Positions 49,074 through 60,373 of a DNA stretch of 64,000 nt are shown here, piece by piece. Made by a program: the position numbers and the translations under genes. Origin of the DNA: Pristionchus mayeri (Eukaryota; Nematoda; Chromadorea; Rhabditida; Neodiplogasteridae); NCBI GenBank assembly GCA_036245805.1, contig BTRK01000007.1:1270586-1334585 (forward strand), in the 5' to 3' direction. Each line of letters opens with the position of its first letter. Position 1 is the stretch's first letter. The notes below the pieces were generated by a model. It saw nothing but the letters and a program-made list of their open reading frames with translations, searched no databases and had not been told where the DNA came from.

Positions 49074-50510
49074 AGGAGAAGGAGTGGAAATGAGTGAGGA
49101 GACGATTTTTAATTTAATCAAATCTGTTTTTTTTAAATATTTTCCATCTACTTCGGATAACATAGGAGGTCCTAGGTTTGTGTAAGATATCCTGTGGATA
49201 GAAAGTATTTGTGCACTCTTTAATTCTGCCACTGTGTTGAACCTGGTGAGATAATTCAGCTAAAAATTCACTCCGGATTTCCGTACCAACAGATTCCGCT
49301 ACAGTATCCCCGACGAAGTGGAGTTCATCGAGAGCAGATACGGTATCCTCGGTGCTTCAGGCGTATTCGATAGGCGAAAAAGCGTCATCTAAATAATAAC
49401 GATGAGACGACCGTACTCTCTTACTTTGAGCCATAACAACTCCCGAGATATGGTATGAGAATTTTGGCAGAACACAGAGTTGATAACACTTTGCATAATG
49501 CAGATTTCTCCCCCCCCCCCCCGTTTGTGAGTGTGTGTGCATTGGCTAGGGAAAAGCGCATCCATTGAAGAGGGATACGGTAGGCACAACAGAGGGGCGT
49601 GGGACTACGGTAACGCAGGTTACGGTAGCGCAGAACTCCTGCAGACTATCACCGGAAAGAGGGCACATTGTAGGGAATATAGCCGATTGCGCGCTGGACT
49701 TCTCTTCGGAATCGGATACTGGCTATTCTATACGGTATCCGCCCGTCGATAATTCGTTGCGATATCTCGAACACTGCTAGCCGTTGACCTAAAACCTATC
49801 TGTCGATAATGCGAAGTTAGAGTATTCAGCAGATTCGCATAGTATCATCGGTCAGCATTCAACCTCCTGAGATCTAAACCTTTACTCTGAAACGGCAATC
49901 CAGAAAGATGCCAATGCTACAGTACGCTCTATAACAGTGCATTGATAATTATGTGCCTAAGGTACTGTAAAGGTAAAAAAAGGTAAAGTCGCACCGTATA
50001 TCTAGGAATTTTCATCCTGCGGTGAGCCGCTGCTAGGCCAGCAACTATATTTTTAAGGCGATTCAGTCCGTAGCGCCACCTATTCTTCGGACCTATTTAC
50101 CGGCGTGATCTTGTCACGACTTCCAATTCCCCGTCCCCAATGGGTAGGCGCCTTGGTTGGGCGGAGTCGGTGAGTCGGTAGTGCACAATATTCATTCAAT
50201 AGCTCCTCTTCCCGGAATTAATGCCCTCTGAATCTTTTGAGCAGCTGAAAGCGATAGTACGGTGACCGTAATGTGCTTTCGACTACTGTACATGGAAAAG
50301 ATCTTAGTTAAGACTACCTTTGTGTTAGGATAGTGTCCCGTATCCTTTTATAATTGCTTCAACTCTGCTATTATCACCTCTGTCCCAATATCCCGTCATC
50401 TCCATTACTCTCTTCTTCTCCACTCTCTCTCACTTTGAGTTTCACAAAGCGACTTTGCACTTTGCATCAATTAGACTGTCCTCTTCTGCCTATAAAAGGG
50501 TCTCCCCTCT
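49074..50510. repeat. Second palindrome, left arm
   Basis: Reverse complement of 50853-52292; positions sum to 101363, shifting by 3 beyond a homopolymer that is 13 C at 49510-49522 and 16 G at 51841-51856. I saw no other difference. Contains the TATA box and about 1.4 kb upstream of the Gly/Ser-rich gene. Confidence 0.96.
50491..50498 (+). promoter_or_regulatory. TATA box upstream of the Gly/Ser-rich gene
   Basis: TATAAAAG lies 62 bp before the ATG at 50560, within the left palindrome arm. A CTTCAG site at 50518-50523 could serve as a trans-splice acceptor. Confidence 0.7.
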
Positions 50511-50559
50511 CTCTCCCCTTCAGTTCGACTCGTCTCGACCTTTCTTCTCTCTCTTCACT

Positions 50560-50810
50560 ATGGACAAGTCCGCCTACATGGGAGCGCCCGGATCTGGAGC
50601 TGGCAGTGGAGGATCCGGATACGCCAAGGAGGAGTACGCCTGGGGTGAGTTGATGTGCAGGATACCCCCCCCCCCTCTAGATCATTACCGTAACCCGAGA
50701 ACCTAAATACCGTGCCCTCTAACCTTTGATCATTCCAGGAGGCAGCAGCAGCGGCGGATCGTCTGGAGGATCGAGCGGCTTCGGCTCCGGCGGCGGCTCC
50801 AGCACCCCTG
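50560..50810 (+). CDS. Small Gly/Ser-rich protein, 3' truncated by palindrome
   Basis: Exon 1, 50560-50644, encodes MDKSAYMGAPGSGAGSGG and then SGYAKEEYAWG. Exon 2, 50739-50810, encodes GSSSGGSSGGSSGFGSGGGS with STPG at its end. GT-AG intron borders. The intron contains an 11-C run. No signal peptide and no known domain. The next possible acceptor (CTCCAG before 50846) leads within a few bases into the inverted right arm, so the original 3' part seems to have been replaced by an inverted copy of the gene's own promoter region. I do not recognise the family; glycine-rich secreted or cuticle-type proteins look similar in composition only. Confidence 0.6.
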
Positions 50811-50852
50811 GTACGGTATCCTCCCCTTCCCTCCCCAAACTCCAGTCTATGT

Positions 50853-52292
50853 AGAGGGGAGACCCTTTTATAGGCAGAAGAGGACAGTCTAATTGATGCA
50901 AAGTGCAAAGTCGCTTTGTGAAACTCAAAGTGAGAGAGAGTGGAGAAGAAGAGAGTAATGGAGATGACGGGATATTGGGACAGAGGTGATAATAGCAGAG
51001 TTGAAGCAATTATAAAAGGATACGGGACACTATCCTAACACAAAGGTAGTCTTAACTAAGATCTTTTCCATGTACAGTAGTCGAAAGCACATTACGGTCA
51101 CCGTACTATCGCTTTCAGCTGCTCAAAAGATTCAGAGGGCATTAATTCCGGGAAGAGGAGCTATTGAATGAATATTGTGCACTACCGACTCACCGACTCC
51201 GCCCAACCAAGGCGCCTACCCATTGGGGACGGGGAATTGGAAGTCGTGACAAGATCACGCCGGTAAATAGGTCCGAAGAATAGGTGGCGCTACGGACTGA
51301 ATCGCCTTAAAAATATAGTTGCTGGCCTAGCAGCGGCTCACCGCAGGATGAAAATTCCTAGATATACGGTGCGACTTTACCTTTTTTTACCTTTACAGTA
51401 CCTTAGGCACATAATTATCAATGCACTGTTATAGAGCGTACTGTAGCATTGGCATCTTTCTGGATTGCCGTTTCAGAGTAAAGGTTTAGATCTCAGGAGG
51501 TTGAATGCTGACCGATGATACTATGCGAATCTGCTGAATACTCTAACTTCGCATTATCGACAGATAGGTTTTAGGTCAACGGCTAGCAGTGTTCGAGATA
51601 TCGCAACGAATTATCGACGGGCGGATACCGTATAGAATAGCCAGTATCCGATTCCGAAGAGAAGTCCAGCGCGCAATCGGCTATATTCCCTACAATGTGC
51701 CCTCTTTCCGGTGATAGTCTGCAGGAGTTCTGCGCTACCGTAACCTGCGTTACCGTAGTCCCACGCCCCTCTGTTGTGCCTACCGTATCCCTCTTCAATG
51801 GATGCGCTTTTCCCTAGCCAATGCACACACACTCACAAACGGGGGGGGGGGGGGGGAGAAATCTGCATTATGCAAAGTGTTATCAACTCTGTGTTCTGCC
51901 AAAATTCTCATACCATATCTCGGGAGTTGTTATGGCTCAAAGTAAGAGAGTACGGTCGTCTCATCGTTATTATTTAGATGACGCTTTTTCGCCTATCGAA
52001 TACGCCTGAAGCACCGAGGATACCGTATCTGCTCTCGATGAACTCCACTTCGTCGGGGATACTGTAGCGGAATCTGTTGGTACGGAAATCCGGAGTGAAT
52101 TTTTAGCTGAATTATCTCACCAGGTTCAACACAGTGGCAGAATTAAAGAGTGCACAAATACTTTCTATCCACAGGATATCTTACACAAACCTAGGACCTC
52201 CTATGTTATCCGAAGTAGATGGAAAATATTTAAAAAAAACAGATTTGATTAAATTAAAAATCGTCTCCTCACTCATTTCCACTCCTTCTCCT
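50853..52292. repeat. Second palindrome, right arm
   Basis: Mirror of 49074-50510. The outer end passes directly into kelch 3' sequence (ATGGGGGTG at 52293), whereas the left arm joins the 5' flank of K3. Confidence 0.96.
50865..50872 (-). promoter_or_regulatory. Inverted TATA box facing the same gene
   Basis: CTTTTATA on the + strand, the mirror of 50491-50498. It would drive transcription leftward, antisense through the Gly/Ser-rich exons. Confidence 0.6.
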
Positions 52293-52523
52293 ATGGGGGT
52301 GAAATACTATGGGCTTAATTTCCGAGAGCACTTCGAACTGGATGTGAACTCTTCTTTGAGAAATTGTTGAACTTTCGAATGTATACATCCAAAGAATGAT
52401 AATGAAAATGAAAACACAATTGTAAAGCAGTGCATTTTCAGTGATGGTCCGCTCTTCTCTGTGCACCCTCGAGTGCCTCGTCGATTTGTCTTCCTCCTCC
52501 AACTCTTTCCCCCCAGATTGTGA
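52293..52523 (+). pseudogene. Kelch-gene 3' tail at the palindrome edge
   Basis: Matches the last intron and last exon of the kelch genes (compare 33721-33960 and 59448-59690): CACTTCGAACTGGATGTGAA, then TTTTCAG and TGATGGTCCGC (TGA 52442-52444). No upstream exons remain. Confidence 0.75.
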
Positions 52524-54643
52524 TGCCCCTCTTGTACTCCCACTTCAGTTCTCCTCTTTGATTGTACCATAAATAGTCAGAGTCCCGCAAGTTATACCAT
52601 CAATTAGATATGGTTCACTGCCATATGTGCCAATGTCAAAGTATTTGTATTTGTAGAGAGTACAAAATAATCTATTCATAAATATCAATCTATGATCAGA
52701 AACTGCATCCATAATGTGGCATAGTCATGTCCTGTCCCATCGCACCACATCCATTCACACAAAAACATTTACAATAAAATAATATATCTCGGACGCTTCT
52801 CTGTGTGGAAGGGACCGCCGTCCAGAGTACGGTAGGAAGGGTTACGGTAGGGAGGCGACGTCCTACCATTCCATCTCGAGGGACGACTTCAGGAAGCATT
52901 CGGGGATCACAATTAGGCAATTTGTTAGACTCCGCCCCTTTCGATTACATCAGAGTGCATCATGTCGAGGAAGCGGATCTCGTAGTGAAAACACTATAGA
53001 GGTCAAAGATCACGTAGATCATTGTCTTCCTCCTCCAACTCTTTCCCCCCAGATTGTGATGCCCCTCTTGTACTCCCACTTCAGTTCTCCTCTTTGATTG
53101 TACCATAAATATTCAGAGTCCCGCAAGTTATACCATCAATTAGATGTGCTTCACTGGTATATGTGCCAATTTCAAAGTATTTGTATTTGTAGAAAGTATA
53201 AAATAATCTACTCATAAACATCAAAGGGTATCTATTATCAGAAACTGCATCCATAATGTGGCATAGTCATGTCCTGTCCCATCGCACCACATCCATTCAC
53301 ACAAAAACATTTACAATAATATAATATATCTCGGACGCTTCTCTGTGTGGAAGGGACCGCCGTCCAGAGTACGGTAGGAAGGGTTACGGTAGGGAGGCGA
53401 CGTCCTACCATTCCATCTCGAGGGACGACTTCAGGAAGCATTCGGGGATCACAATTAGGCAATTTGTTAGACTCCGCCCCTTTCGATTACATCAGAGTGC
53501 ATCATGTCGAGGAAGCGGATCTCGTAGTGAAAACACTATAGAGGTCAAAGATCACGTAGATCATTGTCTTCCTCCTCCAACTCTTTCCCCCCAGATTGTG
53601 ATGCCCCTCTTGTACTCCCACTTCAGTTCTCCTCTTTGATTGTACCATAAATAGTCAGAGTCCCGCAAGTTATACCATCAATTAGATATGGTTCACTGCC
53701 ATATGTGCCAATGTCAAAGTATTTGTATTTGTAGAGAGTACAAAATAATCTATTCATAAATATCAATCTATGATCAGAAACTGCATCCATAATGTGGCAT
53801 AGTCATGTCCTGTCCCATCGCACCACATCCATTCACACAAAAACATTTACAATAAAATAATATATCTCGGACGCTTCTCTGTGTGGAAGGGACCGCCGTC
53901 CAGAGTACGGTAGGAAGGGTTACGGTAGGGAGGCGACGTCCTACCATTCCATCTCGAGGGACGACTTCAGGAAGCATTCGGGGATCACAATTAGGCAATT
54001 TGTTAGACTCCGCCCCTTTCGATTACATCAGAGTGCATCATGTCGAGGAAGCGGATCTCGTAGTGAAAACACTATAGAGGTCAAAGATCACGTAGATCAT
54101 TGTCTTCCTCCTCCAACTCTTTCCCCCCAGATTGTGATGCCCCTCTTGTACTCCCACTTCAGTTCTCCTCTTTGATTGTACCATAAATATTCAGAGTCCC
54201 GCAAGTTATACCATCAATTAGATGTGCTTCACTGGTATATGTGCCAATTTCAAAGTATTTGTATTTGTAGAAAGTATAAAATAATCTACTCATAAACATC
54301 AAAGGGTATCTATTATCAGAAACTGCATCCATAATGTGGCATAGTCATGTCCTGTCCCATCGCACCACATCCATTCACACAAAAACATTTACAATAATAT
54401 AATATATCTCGGACGCTTCTCTGTGTGGAAGGGACCGCCGTCCAGAGTACGGTAGGAAGGGTTACGGTAGGGAGGCGACGTCCTACCATTCCATCTCGAG
54501 GGACGACTTCAGGAAGCATTCGGGGATCACAATTAGGCAATTTGTTAGACTCCGCCCCTTTCGATTACATCAGAGTGCATCATGTCGAGGAAGCGGATCT
54601 CGTAGTGAAAACACTATAGAGGTCAAAGATCACGTAGATCATT
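52488..54643. repeat. Alternating 536/542-bp tandem array (A-B-A-B)
   Basis: Units start with GTCTTCCTCCTCC at 52488, 53024, 53566 and 54102, and a fifth partial unit starts at 54644. Lengths are 536, 542, 536 and 542. A units read ATATGGTTCACTGCC; B units read ATGTGCTTCACTGG and carry AAAGGGTATC. Each unit is kelch last-exon sequence, 3' flank, and next-gene 5' flank with two TACGGTAGG motifs and CTCCGCCCC, with the gene body missing. The small ORFs inside (for example 52805-52999) are non-coding by-products. Confidence 0.95.
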
Positions 54644-55361
54644 GTCTTCCTCCTCCAACTCTTTCCCCCCAGATTGTGATGCCCCTCTTGTACTCCCACT
54701 TCAGTTCTCCTCTTTGATTGTACCATAAATATTCAGAGTCCCGCAAGTTATACCATCAATTAGATGTGCTTCACTGGTATATGTGCCAATTTCAAAGTAT
54801 TTGTATTTGTAGAAAGTATAAAATAATCTACTCATAAACATCAAAGGGTATCTATTATCAGAAACTGCATCCATAATGTGGTCATGTCTTGTCCCATCGC
54901 ACCAAATCCAATCACTCAAAAACATTTTCAACATATATCTCGGACGCTTCTCTGTGTGGGAGGGACTGTCCATAGTACGGTAGGAAGGGTTACGGTAGGG
55001 AGGCGACGTCCTACCACTCCATTTCGAGGGACGACTTCAGGAAGCATTCGGGGATCACAATTAGGCAATTTGTTAGACTCCGCCCCTTTCGATTACATCA
55101 GTTTGCATCATGTCGAGGAAAATCACGTACATCTCGCTCATCCCGCTCTGCATTTATTTAACTGTCTTGCAATAACTTCTGCACAACTAAGTTATCCGAA
55201 TTAGAGAGAAAAAATAATTTTAGAAAAACAGATTTGATTAAATTTAAAAGCGCCTCTTCATTCATTTTCACTCCTTTTCCTCTTCCCGAGTGGTCGCCCG
55301 CCCTCGCCGTGAGTCTGTTCACTCTCTTCTTACCTTACACCTCCTTCTCCAGGTTGTAAGA
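54644..55361. other. Kelch K1 upstream region
   Basis: Begins as a fifth (B-type) array unit, then diverges after ACATCAGTTTGC into the normal 5' flank. The CTTCTCCAG acceptor 8 bp before ATG 55362 could be a trans-splice or 5'UTR intron site. The same flank precedes K2 at 59648-60373. Confidence 0.7.
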
Positions 55362-57835
55362 ATGGATCAAGCCTATTCTCCAGAGAACAACACCGATAAC
55401 CCTACACCCAACTCGCCTTCGGACACGCACTCGTTGATTGAGTTAGTTGAGTGCCCAATTCGAACGAGACTCCGCCCATCACAGGTCATCGACTCCCTCC
55501 TCTTCCTCTTCTCTCGTCGAGAAGCAGCATGAAACCGCGACCTTCTCCCTTTGCGGTGAGCCCATTAGTAATTAAGGAAAACATCACTCGAAGATGGAAT
55601 AGTAGGGTTCACATAGACTGACGACCGCTCTGATAGGAGAGTTAGTGGGAGAAATGAGCAAGGGGCGGGGAATTTGAATTCGAAAACACGAGTAGGTAAT
55701 GCGTCTAGATGAGGGCACATGCTTTCACGTGCTGAATTGTTGACCTATGGGAATCCTGTAACCTCTTCAAGTCGTAATTTTACAAATTAATTTTCAAATA
55801 TTTTGAAATGTCTCATGTTCACTGGTTTTCAAGGCTTTAATTGGACTTGCGAGTGGCTGATCTCTGCCCCAATTCGCACACAATCGTTCACAAGCTGCCG
55901 GAGGCGAGTATTTTTAATGAATTTTACATTTCCGCCCCTGCATATGAATGGAGATGTTGAAAATATGTTCTTTGATTTCTACAGCACTGCACTCCATTCA
56001 AGACGATGCGAAAGGAAGGGAGGGGATTCGATATCATGATCAACATTGAGGGCCGTACCATCCCAGCGCACAAAGTGAGAAGATTTGCAACTTTCCAAAG
56101 ATAAATTAGGAGAAGTAATTCGACAGCACTAATTCTCAGTTTCTGATTGCTGTAATACCCTACCCCCTTCATCTGCTTTTCCCAGGACCTACTGAATTCT
56201 CAATCACTGTACTTCCGCTCCATGTCCAATTTCGCGGAGGCGTCTTCTGGCACAGTCAATATTATCGCAGGTGAGAGATCAAAGATCAACCTCCGGATAT
56301 CTAAATCAACTAGTTGCTCTTAATTTCTGGTGATGATTCAGTGATCGATTACTCGACGATGAGCGACCTCCTCGACTACATGTACACGGGTCGGTTGGAA
56401 ATCAGGGAAGAGAACGTGTATGAGCTACTACAGGGAGCTCGATTCCTCTCCATGGTCAGTAGTATGCACTTTATTCCTTAGTATAATCAATATATGTCTA
56501 CTTAACGAGAACTCAAATTATTTCTCAGGATGCTGTGGTGCCTGAGTGTGCCTCTTTCATTCGAGACCGTACGACAGTCGAGAATGTGTTCTCTCTCCAG
56601 AGAGATCTCCGCCTGATCGAATTCAAAGATCTCGACACTTTCCTCTACCGGTTCACCCAGGTACCAAAGAAGACAATTAAGAGGACAACAATCAATGATT
56701 TCGTTTTTTTCAGGTCAACTTCGTTTCCATCTCTCGCTCTCGTTCCTTCCTCGATCTCTCGTTCGATGAAGTTTCTTCGCTCCTTCAGAGAGACACCCTC
56801 AACCTCGACAATGAGCAGCAGATAAATAACAATCTTTTACACAAATATATGAATTTTATTTGTCTTTATTTACAAAAAAAATGAAAATTTCGCAGGCGTA
56901 CGAGGCAGTCGATCGATGGATATGGCACGATTCTGAGAGGATACAGTTCGGCTCGAGGTTTGATCCTAAGAGAAGAATCGTAGTGAATTAGGATACAATT
57001 TAGATTGATCAAGTGCATTCGGTTGTCTCTCCTTCCCTCCCCTTTCATCTCTGGTACAGTCGAACGGGCGAAGTGGATCCGGGAGTCGAATGAGTGCATC
57101 GCCATTATGAAGGACTACAAGGTTCGTTGCACTCTTTTCGAGAGGTCAAAGATTATGTTTACAACAGTTGATTATTTGGTGTAAATTGCGACGCCATAAT
57201 CCCCTCACCTTCTGTGATTCTTAGAGGGAGAGGCAATACAAGTAGCAATGAATGCCTAATAGCCAATAGTAATGGTTTTTCCCATCTATTGTTCTTTCGA
57301 TTCAGAACGGAGGCATTTCTTCTGCGACTGCTAAGCGAGAGTGCCCTGACGCGCGCAGTGTCATCGCTGTGCTGGGTGAAAATGATCTTTGATCTCTGAC
57401 TCATGTTTATTTTTGAGGTTCTTATTTTCAAGGGGAAGAGATGACTTGCCATGTTGCCCTCTTCGATCCAATCGGAGGCACCTGGATTTGTGAGTTCAGG
57501 TTTCAAAGATACATCAACATCACCCTCCGAAGGTGGCGAACTGGAGCAGGATCACGCGCCAGGCTGCGATAAGGCTGTTCTCATTGATCGTATGGTCAGC
57601 GAAAGGAGCATTTTCCGAATCTTCTCTGCTCCATTGCAGAATATTATAATTTGTACTTTTCTATTTTAAATTATGATCAAATCTAGGTATGTCATTATAA
57701 ACAAAAGTAGAATTTACGTTTCAGGTGTACTACGCATACCAGAACGAAGGAACAGGAACGTACGATCCATACGCGAACAGAGGCCGTCGGGTAAACTAAT
57801 TACGAGAATATCTTTGCAATCGACTCTGCAAACTA

Positions 57836-57878
57836 GGCACTAGGGTCGCCGTTTGAGGATGAGAACTATAACAGTGCC
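57836..57878. repeat. Short MITE remnant with GGCACTA ends
   Basis: Starts GGCACTAG, contains GGATGAGAAC, ends CAGTGCC. It resembles the ends of the MITE at 58946-59134. Also present in K2 at about 62826-62868. Confidence 0.5.
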
Positions 57879-58945
57879 ATTTCTATAATGTGATCATCCG
57901 GCCTGCAGTGATTCGTGTTGATATGTTCATTTATCATTATAATGTGTCTTCTTTTCCACAGATTCCGGAACTGGCTTTCTCCCATCTCATGCCGCACATG
58001 AACTTCAGTATGGAGACCGTAAAGGGAAAGATGTTCGTTCTTAGAAGCTTAAAGTCTGAAAAGGACATTATACAACATATAATTAATTGTTCATATTTAA
58101 CAATAAATACCGAAATTCAGCATCGTGGCAGGGGGAGGGGAGGAACATTCATCCGCTCACTGCTACGCAATGGATGTGTCGAACTTGGCTCGAGGTTGGC
58201 CATTGTGGTTTCCATAGTAATTCGATTTTTCAACGAAGTTTTATGTTCTCAGGGTGGAGGGGAATCGGATCGATGACGCGACCCAGGAGGAATGCCGCGT
58301 CGTGCGTGTACAAGGACAAATTGTACGGTAAGCACATAGTTAGAATCATCAAGCACCTTGCCCAAGCAATTCGGTCACTGACTTTGTGGTGATAGTGATG
58401 CGATGGAGTAGTAGAGCACGCATTTCCTTCCAGTCTTCGGAGGAGTGGACTTCGAGAATGAAATCGCCAATACTGCCGAATACTACGACCCTGACGAGGG
58501 CTGGTGAGAGGGTTACGGTAGGGATAGTGATGGGTATTGATTGACTTACAGCTGGACACGGCTTCCGCCTATGGCAGTCAAGAGGGAATATCCAGCGGCT
58601 GCGGTGTTTCGAAAAGAAATCTATGTCGTCGGCGGGTCAGTTTTATATTTCGAGTCTATTTTCGCAATTTTTTTTGGGTAGGACTAGGTTGTGTTAAATT
58701 TATCATAATTATATGATGATATGAGATAATGAGCGCAAACCTACCCGAAAATAATTCGAAATTAACAAAAACGACACCAAACTTAACAGATACTTTCGAA
58801 AACCGTGTATGCTTCATTGTGAATTATATGAAATTATTCAGTGGGAAGCTGATGGCCTGCGAGAAGTACGATCCTGTAACGCAGACGTGGTCCACAGTCG
58901 CTGACAACCTGCACACAGGGTACGATATGGCGACTATCGTAAACG

Positions 58946-59134
58946 GGCACTACGCCGGATGAGAACCGTCGAATGAGAACAGGATGAGAACCAAAAAATG
59001 GACCCTTCTTTCGGACTTTCACAGAAGCATTTTTGACACTTTGGGTCCCTACTGTGAAGATGATTGAAAAGGGTACTTTTTTAGTTCTCATCCGGTGGGT
59101 TCTCATCCGAATGTTCTCATCCGACCTAGTGCCT
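58946..59134. mobile_element. 189-bp MITE inserted in a kelch intron of K1
   Basis: Terminal inverted repeats GGCACTA(C/G)..CGGATGAGAAC, with further inverted GGATGAGAAC copies inside. Flanked by GTAAACG and GTAAATG, a possible 7-bp target duplication. Absent at the matching place in the palindrome copies (33385), so it postdates the split of those copies. Confidence 0.75.
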
Positions 59135-59603
59135 GTAAATGCATTGCTTTTAGAGTGTTTCTGCATCTGTCGGCGTGCTCTGGCCGGCTCTTCCTCATCG
59201 GGGATTTATCCCAGCACCTCGAAGAGTACCTCCCCGAGGAGAACAAATGGGTGGAGAGAGCGGCCTGTCCTCTCTCAAGGTGAGATCTGCATTTATCAGA
59301 TATTCCAGATAGTCTTGCTAGATTTTCTTGCAAACATTCACAGAAATGACTTCGAAACCTTGCAGGAATGTCTTCCCTTATGGTTGCGAGTACGTCACTC
59401 TGCCCATTCCAGCCTCCTTCTCCACTCCTCTTTCCGCTCTCCTCAAGGTAGGGGGGAGAAATGCTGTTGACTTTTTTCGAGAACATCTAGAACTGCATGT
59501 GAACTCAATTTAAGAAATTGCTCATCTGTCCAAATAAAATGCGAATCCAAAGAGTGATAATGAAAATGAAAACAAAATGATAATTTTTTAACATTTTCAG
59601 TGA

Positions 59604-60373
59604 TGGTCCGCTCTTCTCTGTGCACCCTCGAGTGCCTCGTCGATTTGTCTTCCTCCTCCAACTCTTTCCCCCCAGATTGTGATGCCCCTCTTGTACTCCC
59701 ACTTCAGTTCTCCTCTTTGATTGTACCATAAATATTCAGAGTCCCGCAAGTTATACCATCAATTAGATATGGTTCACTGCCATATGTGCCAATGTCAAAG
59801 TATTTGTATGTGTAGAGAGTATAAAATAATCTATTCGTAAACATCAAAGGGTATCAATTATCAGAAATTGAATCCATAATGTGGCATAGTCATGTCGTGT
59901 CCCATCGCACCAAATCCATTCACACAAAAACATGTACAATAATATATCTCGGGCGCTTCTCTGTGTGGAAGGGACCGCCGTCCAGAGTACGGTAGGAAGG
60001 GTTACGGTAGGGAGGCGACGTCCTACCATTCCATCTCGAGGGACGACTTCAGGAAGCATTCGGGGATCACAATTAGGCAATTTGTTAGACTCCGCCCCTT
60101 TCGATTACATCAGTTTGCATCATGTCGAGGAAAATCACGTACATCTCGCTCATCCCGCTCTGCATTTATTTAACTGTCTTGCAATAACTTCTGCACAACT
60201 AAGTTATCCGAATCAGAGAGAAAAAATAATTTTAGAAAAACAGATTTGATTAAATTTAAAATCGCCTCTTCATTCATTTTCACTCCTTTTCCTCTTCCCG
60301 AGTGGTCGCCCGCCCTCGCCGTGAGTCTGTTCACTCTCTTCTTACCTTACACCTCCTTCTCCAGGTTGTAAGA
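59604..60373. other. Region between K1 and K2
   Basis: K1 3' flank followed by K2 5' flank, equal to one unit of the 536/542-bp array (TACGGTAGG pair at 59987-60012) plus the normal promoter-side sequence. No separate gene. Confidence 0.7.

Larger units (their letters stand above)
55362..59603 (+). pseudogene. BTB-BACK-kelch gene K1, near complete but damaged
   Basis: Exon series: 55362-55484 (MDQAYSPENNTDNPTP); exon near 55834; BTB exons 55985-56074, 56186-56270 and 56342-56454; BACK exons 56529-56660, 56714-56821 and from 56896; 57060-57121; 57306-57375; 57433-57489; 57533-57594; 57725-57790; 57962-58033; kelch exons 58253-58327, 58434-58503, 58552-58635, 58842-58938, 59155-59279 and 59366-59447; TGA 59601-59603. 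BTB marks: DIMINIEGRTIPAHK and LLDYMYTGRLEI. Kelch marks: VFGGVDFENEI...YYDP and CEKYDPVTQTW. Such proteins recruit substrates to cullin-3 ligases. Damage: TAA at 55838 with an altered acceptor (TTCAAG) in exon 2, a lost donor after 56821 (AT instead of GC/GT), and a MITE next to a splice site at 58946. A working gene with alternative exons cannot be excluded. Some joins are uncertain. Confidence 0.72.

Noticed and set aside
50354..51009. 99- and 96-codon frames across the second palindrome
   Set aside because: They run through the TATA/promoter region in mirror image and overlap the spliced Gly/Ser-rich gene in other frames.
52805..54619. Repeated 64- and 74-codon ORFs in the 536/542-bp array
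   Set aside because: They overlap on opposite strands and cover TACGGTAGG motifs and intergenic flank; they correspond to non-coding DNA beside kelch genes.
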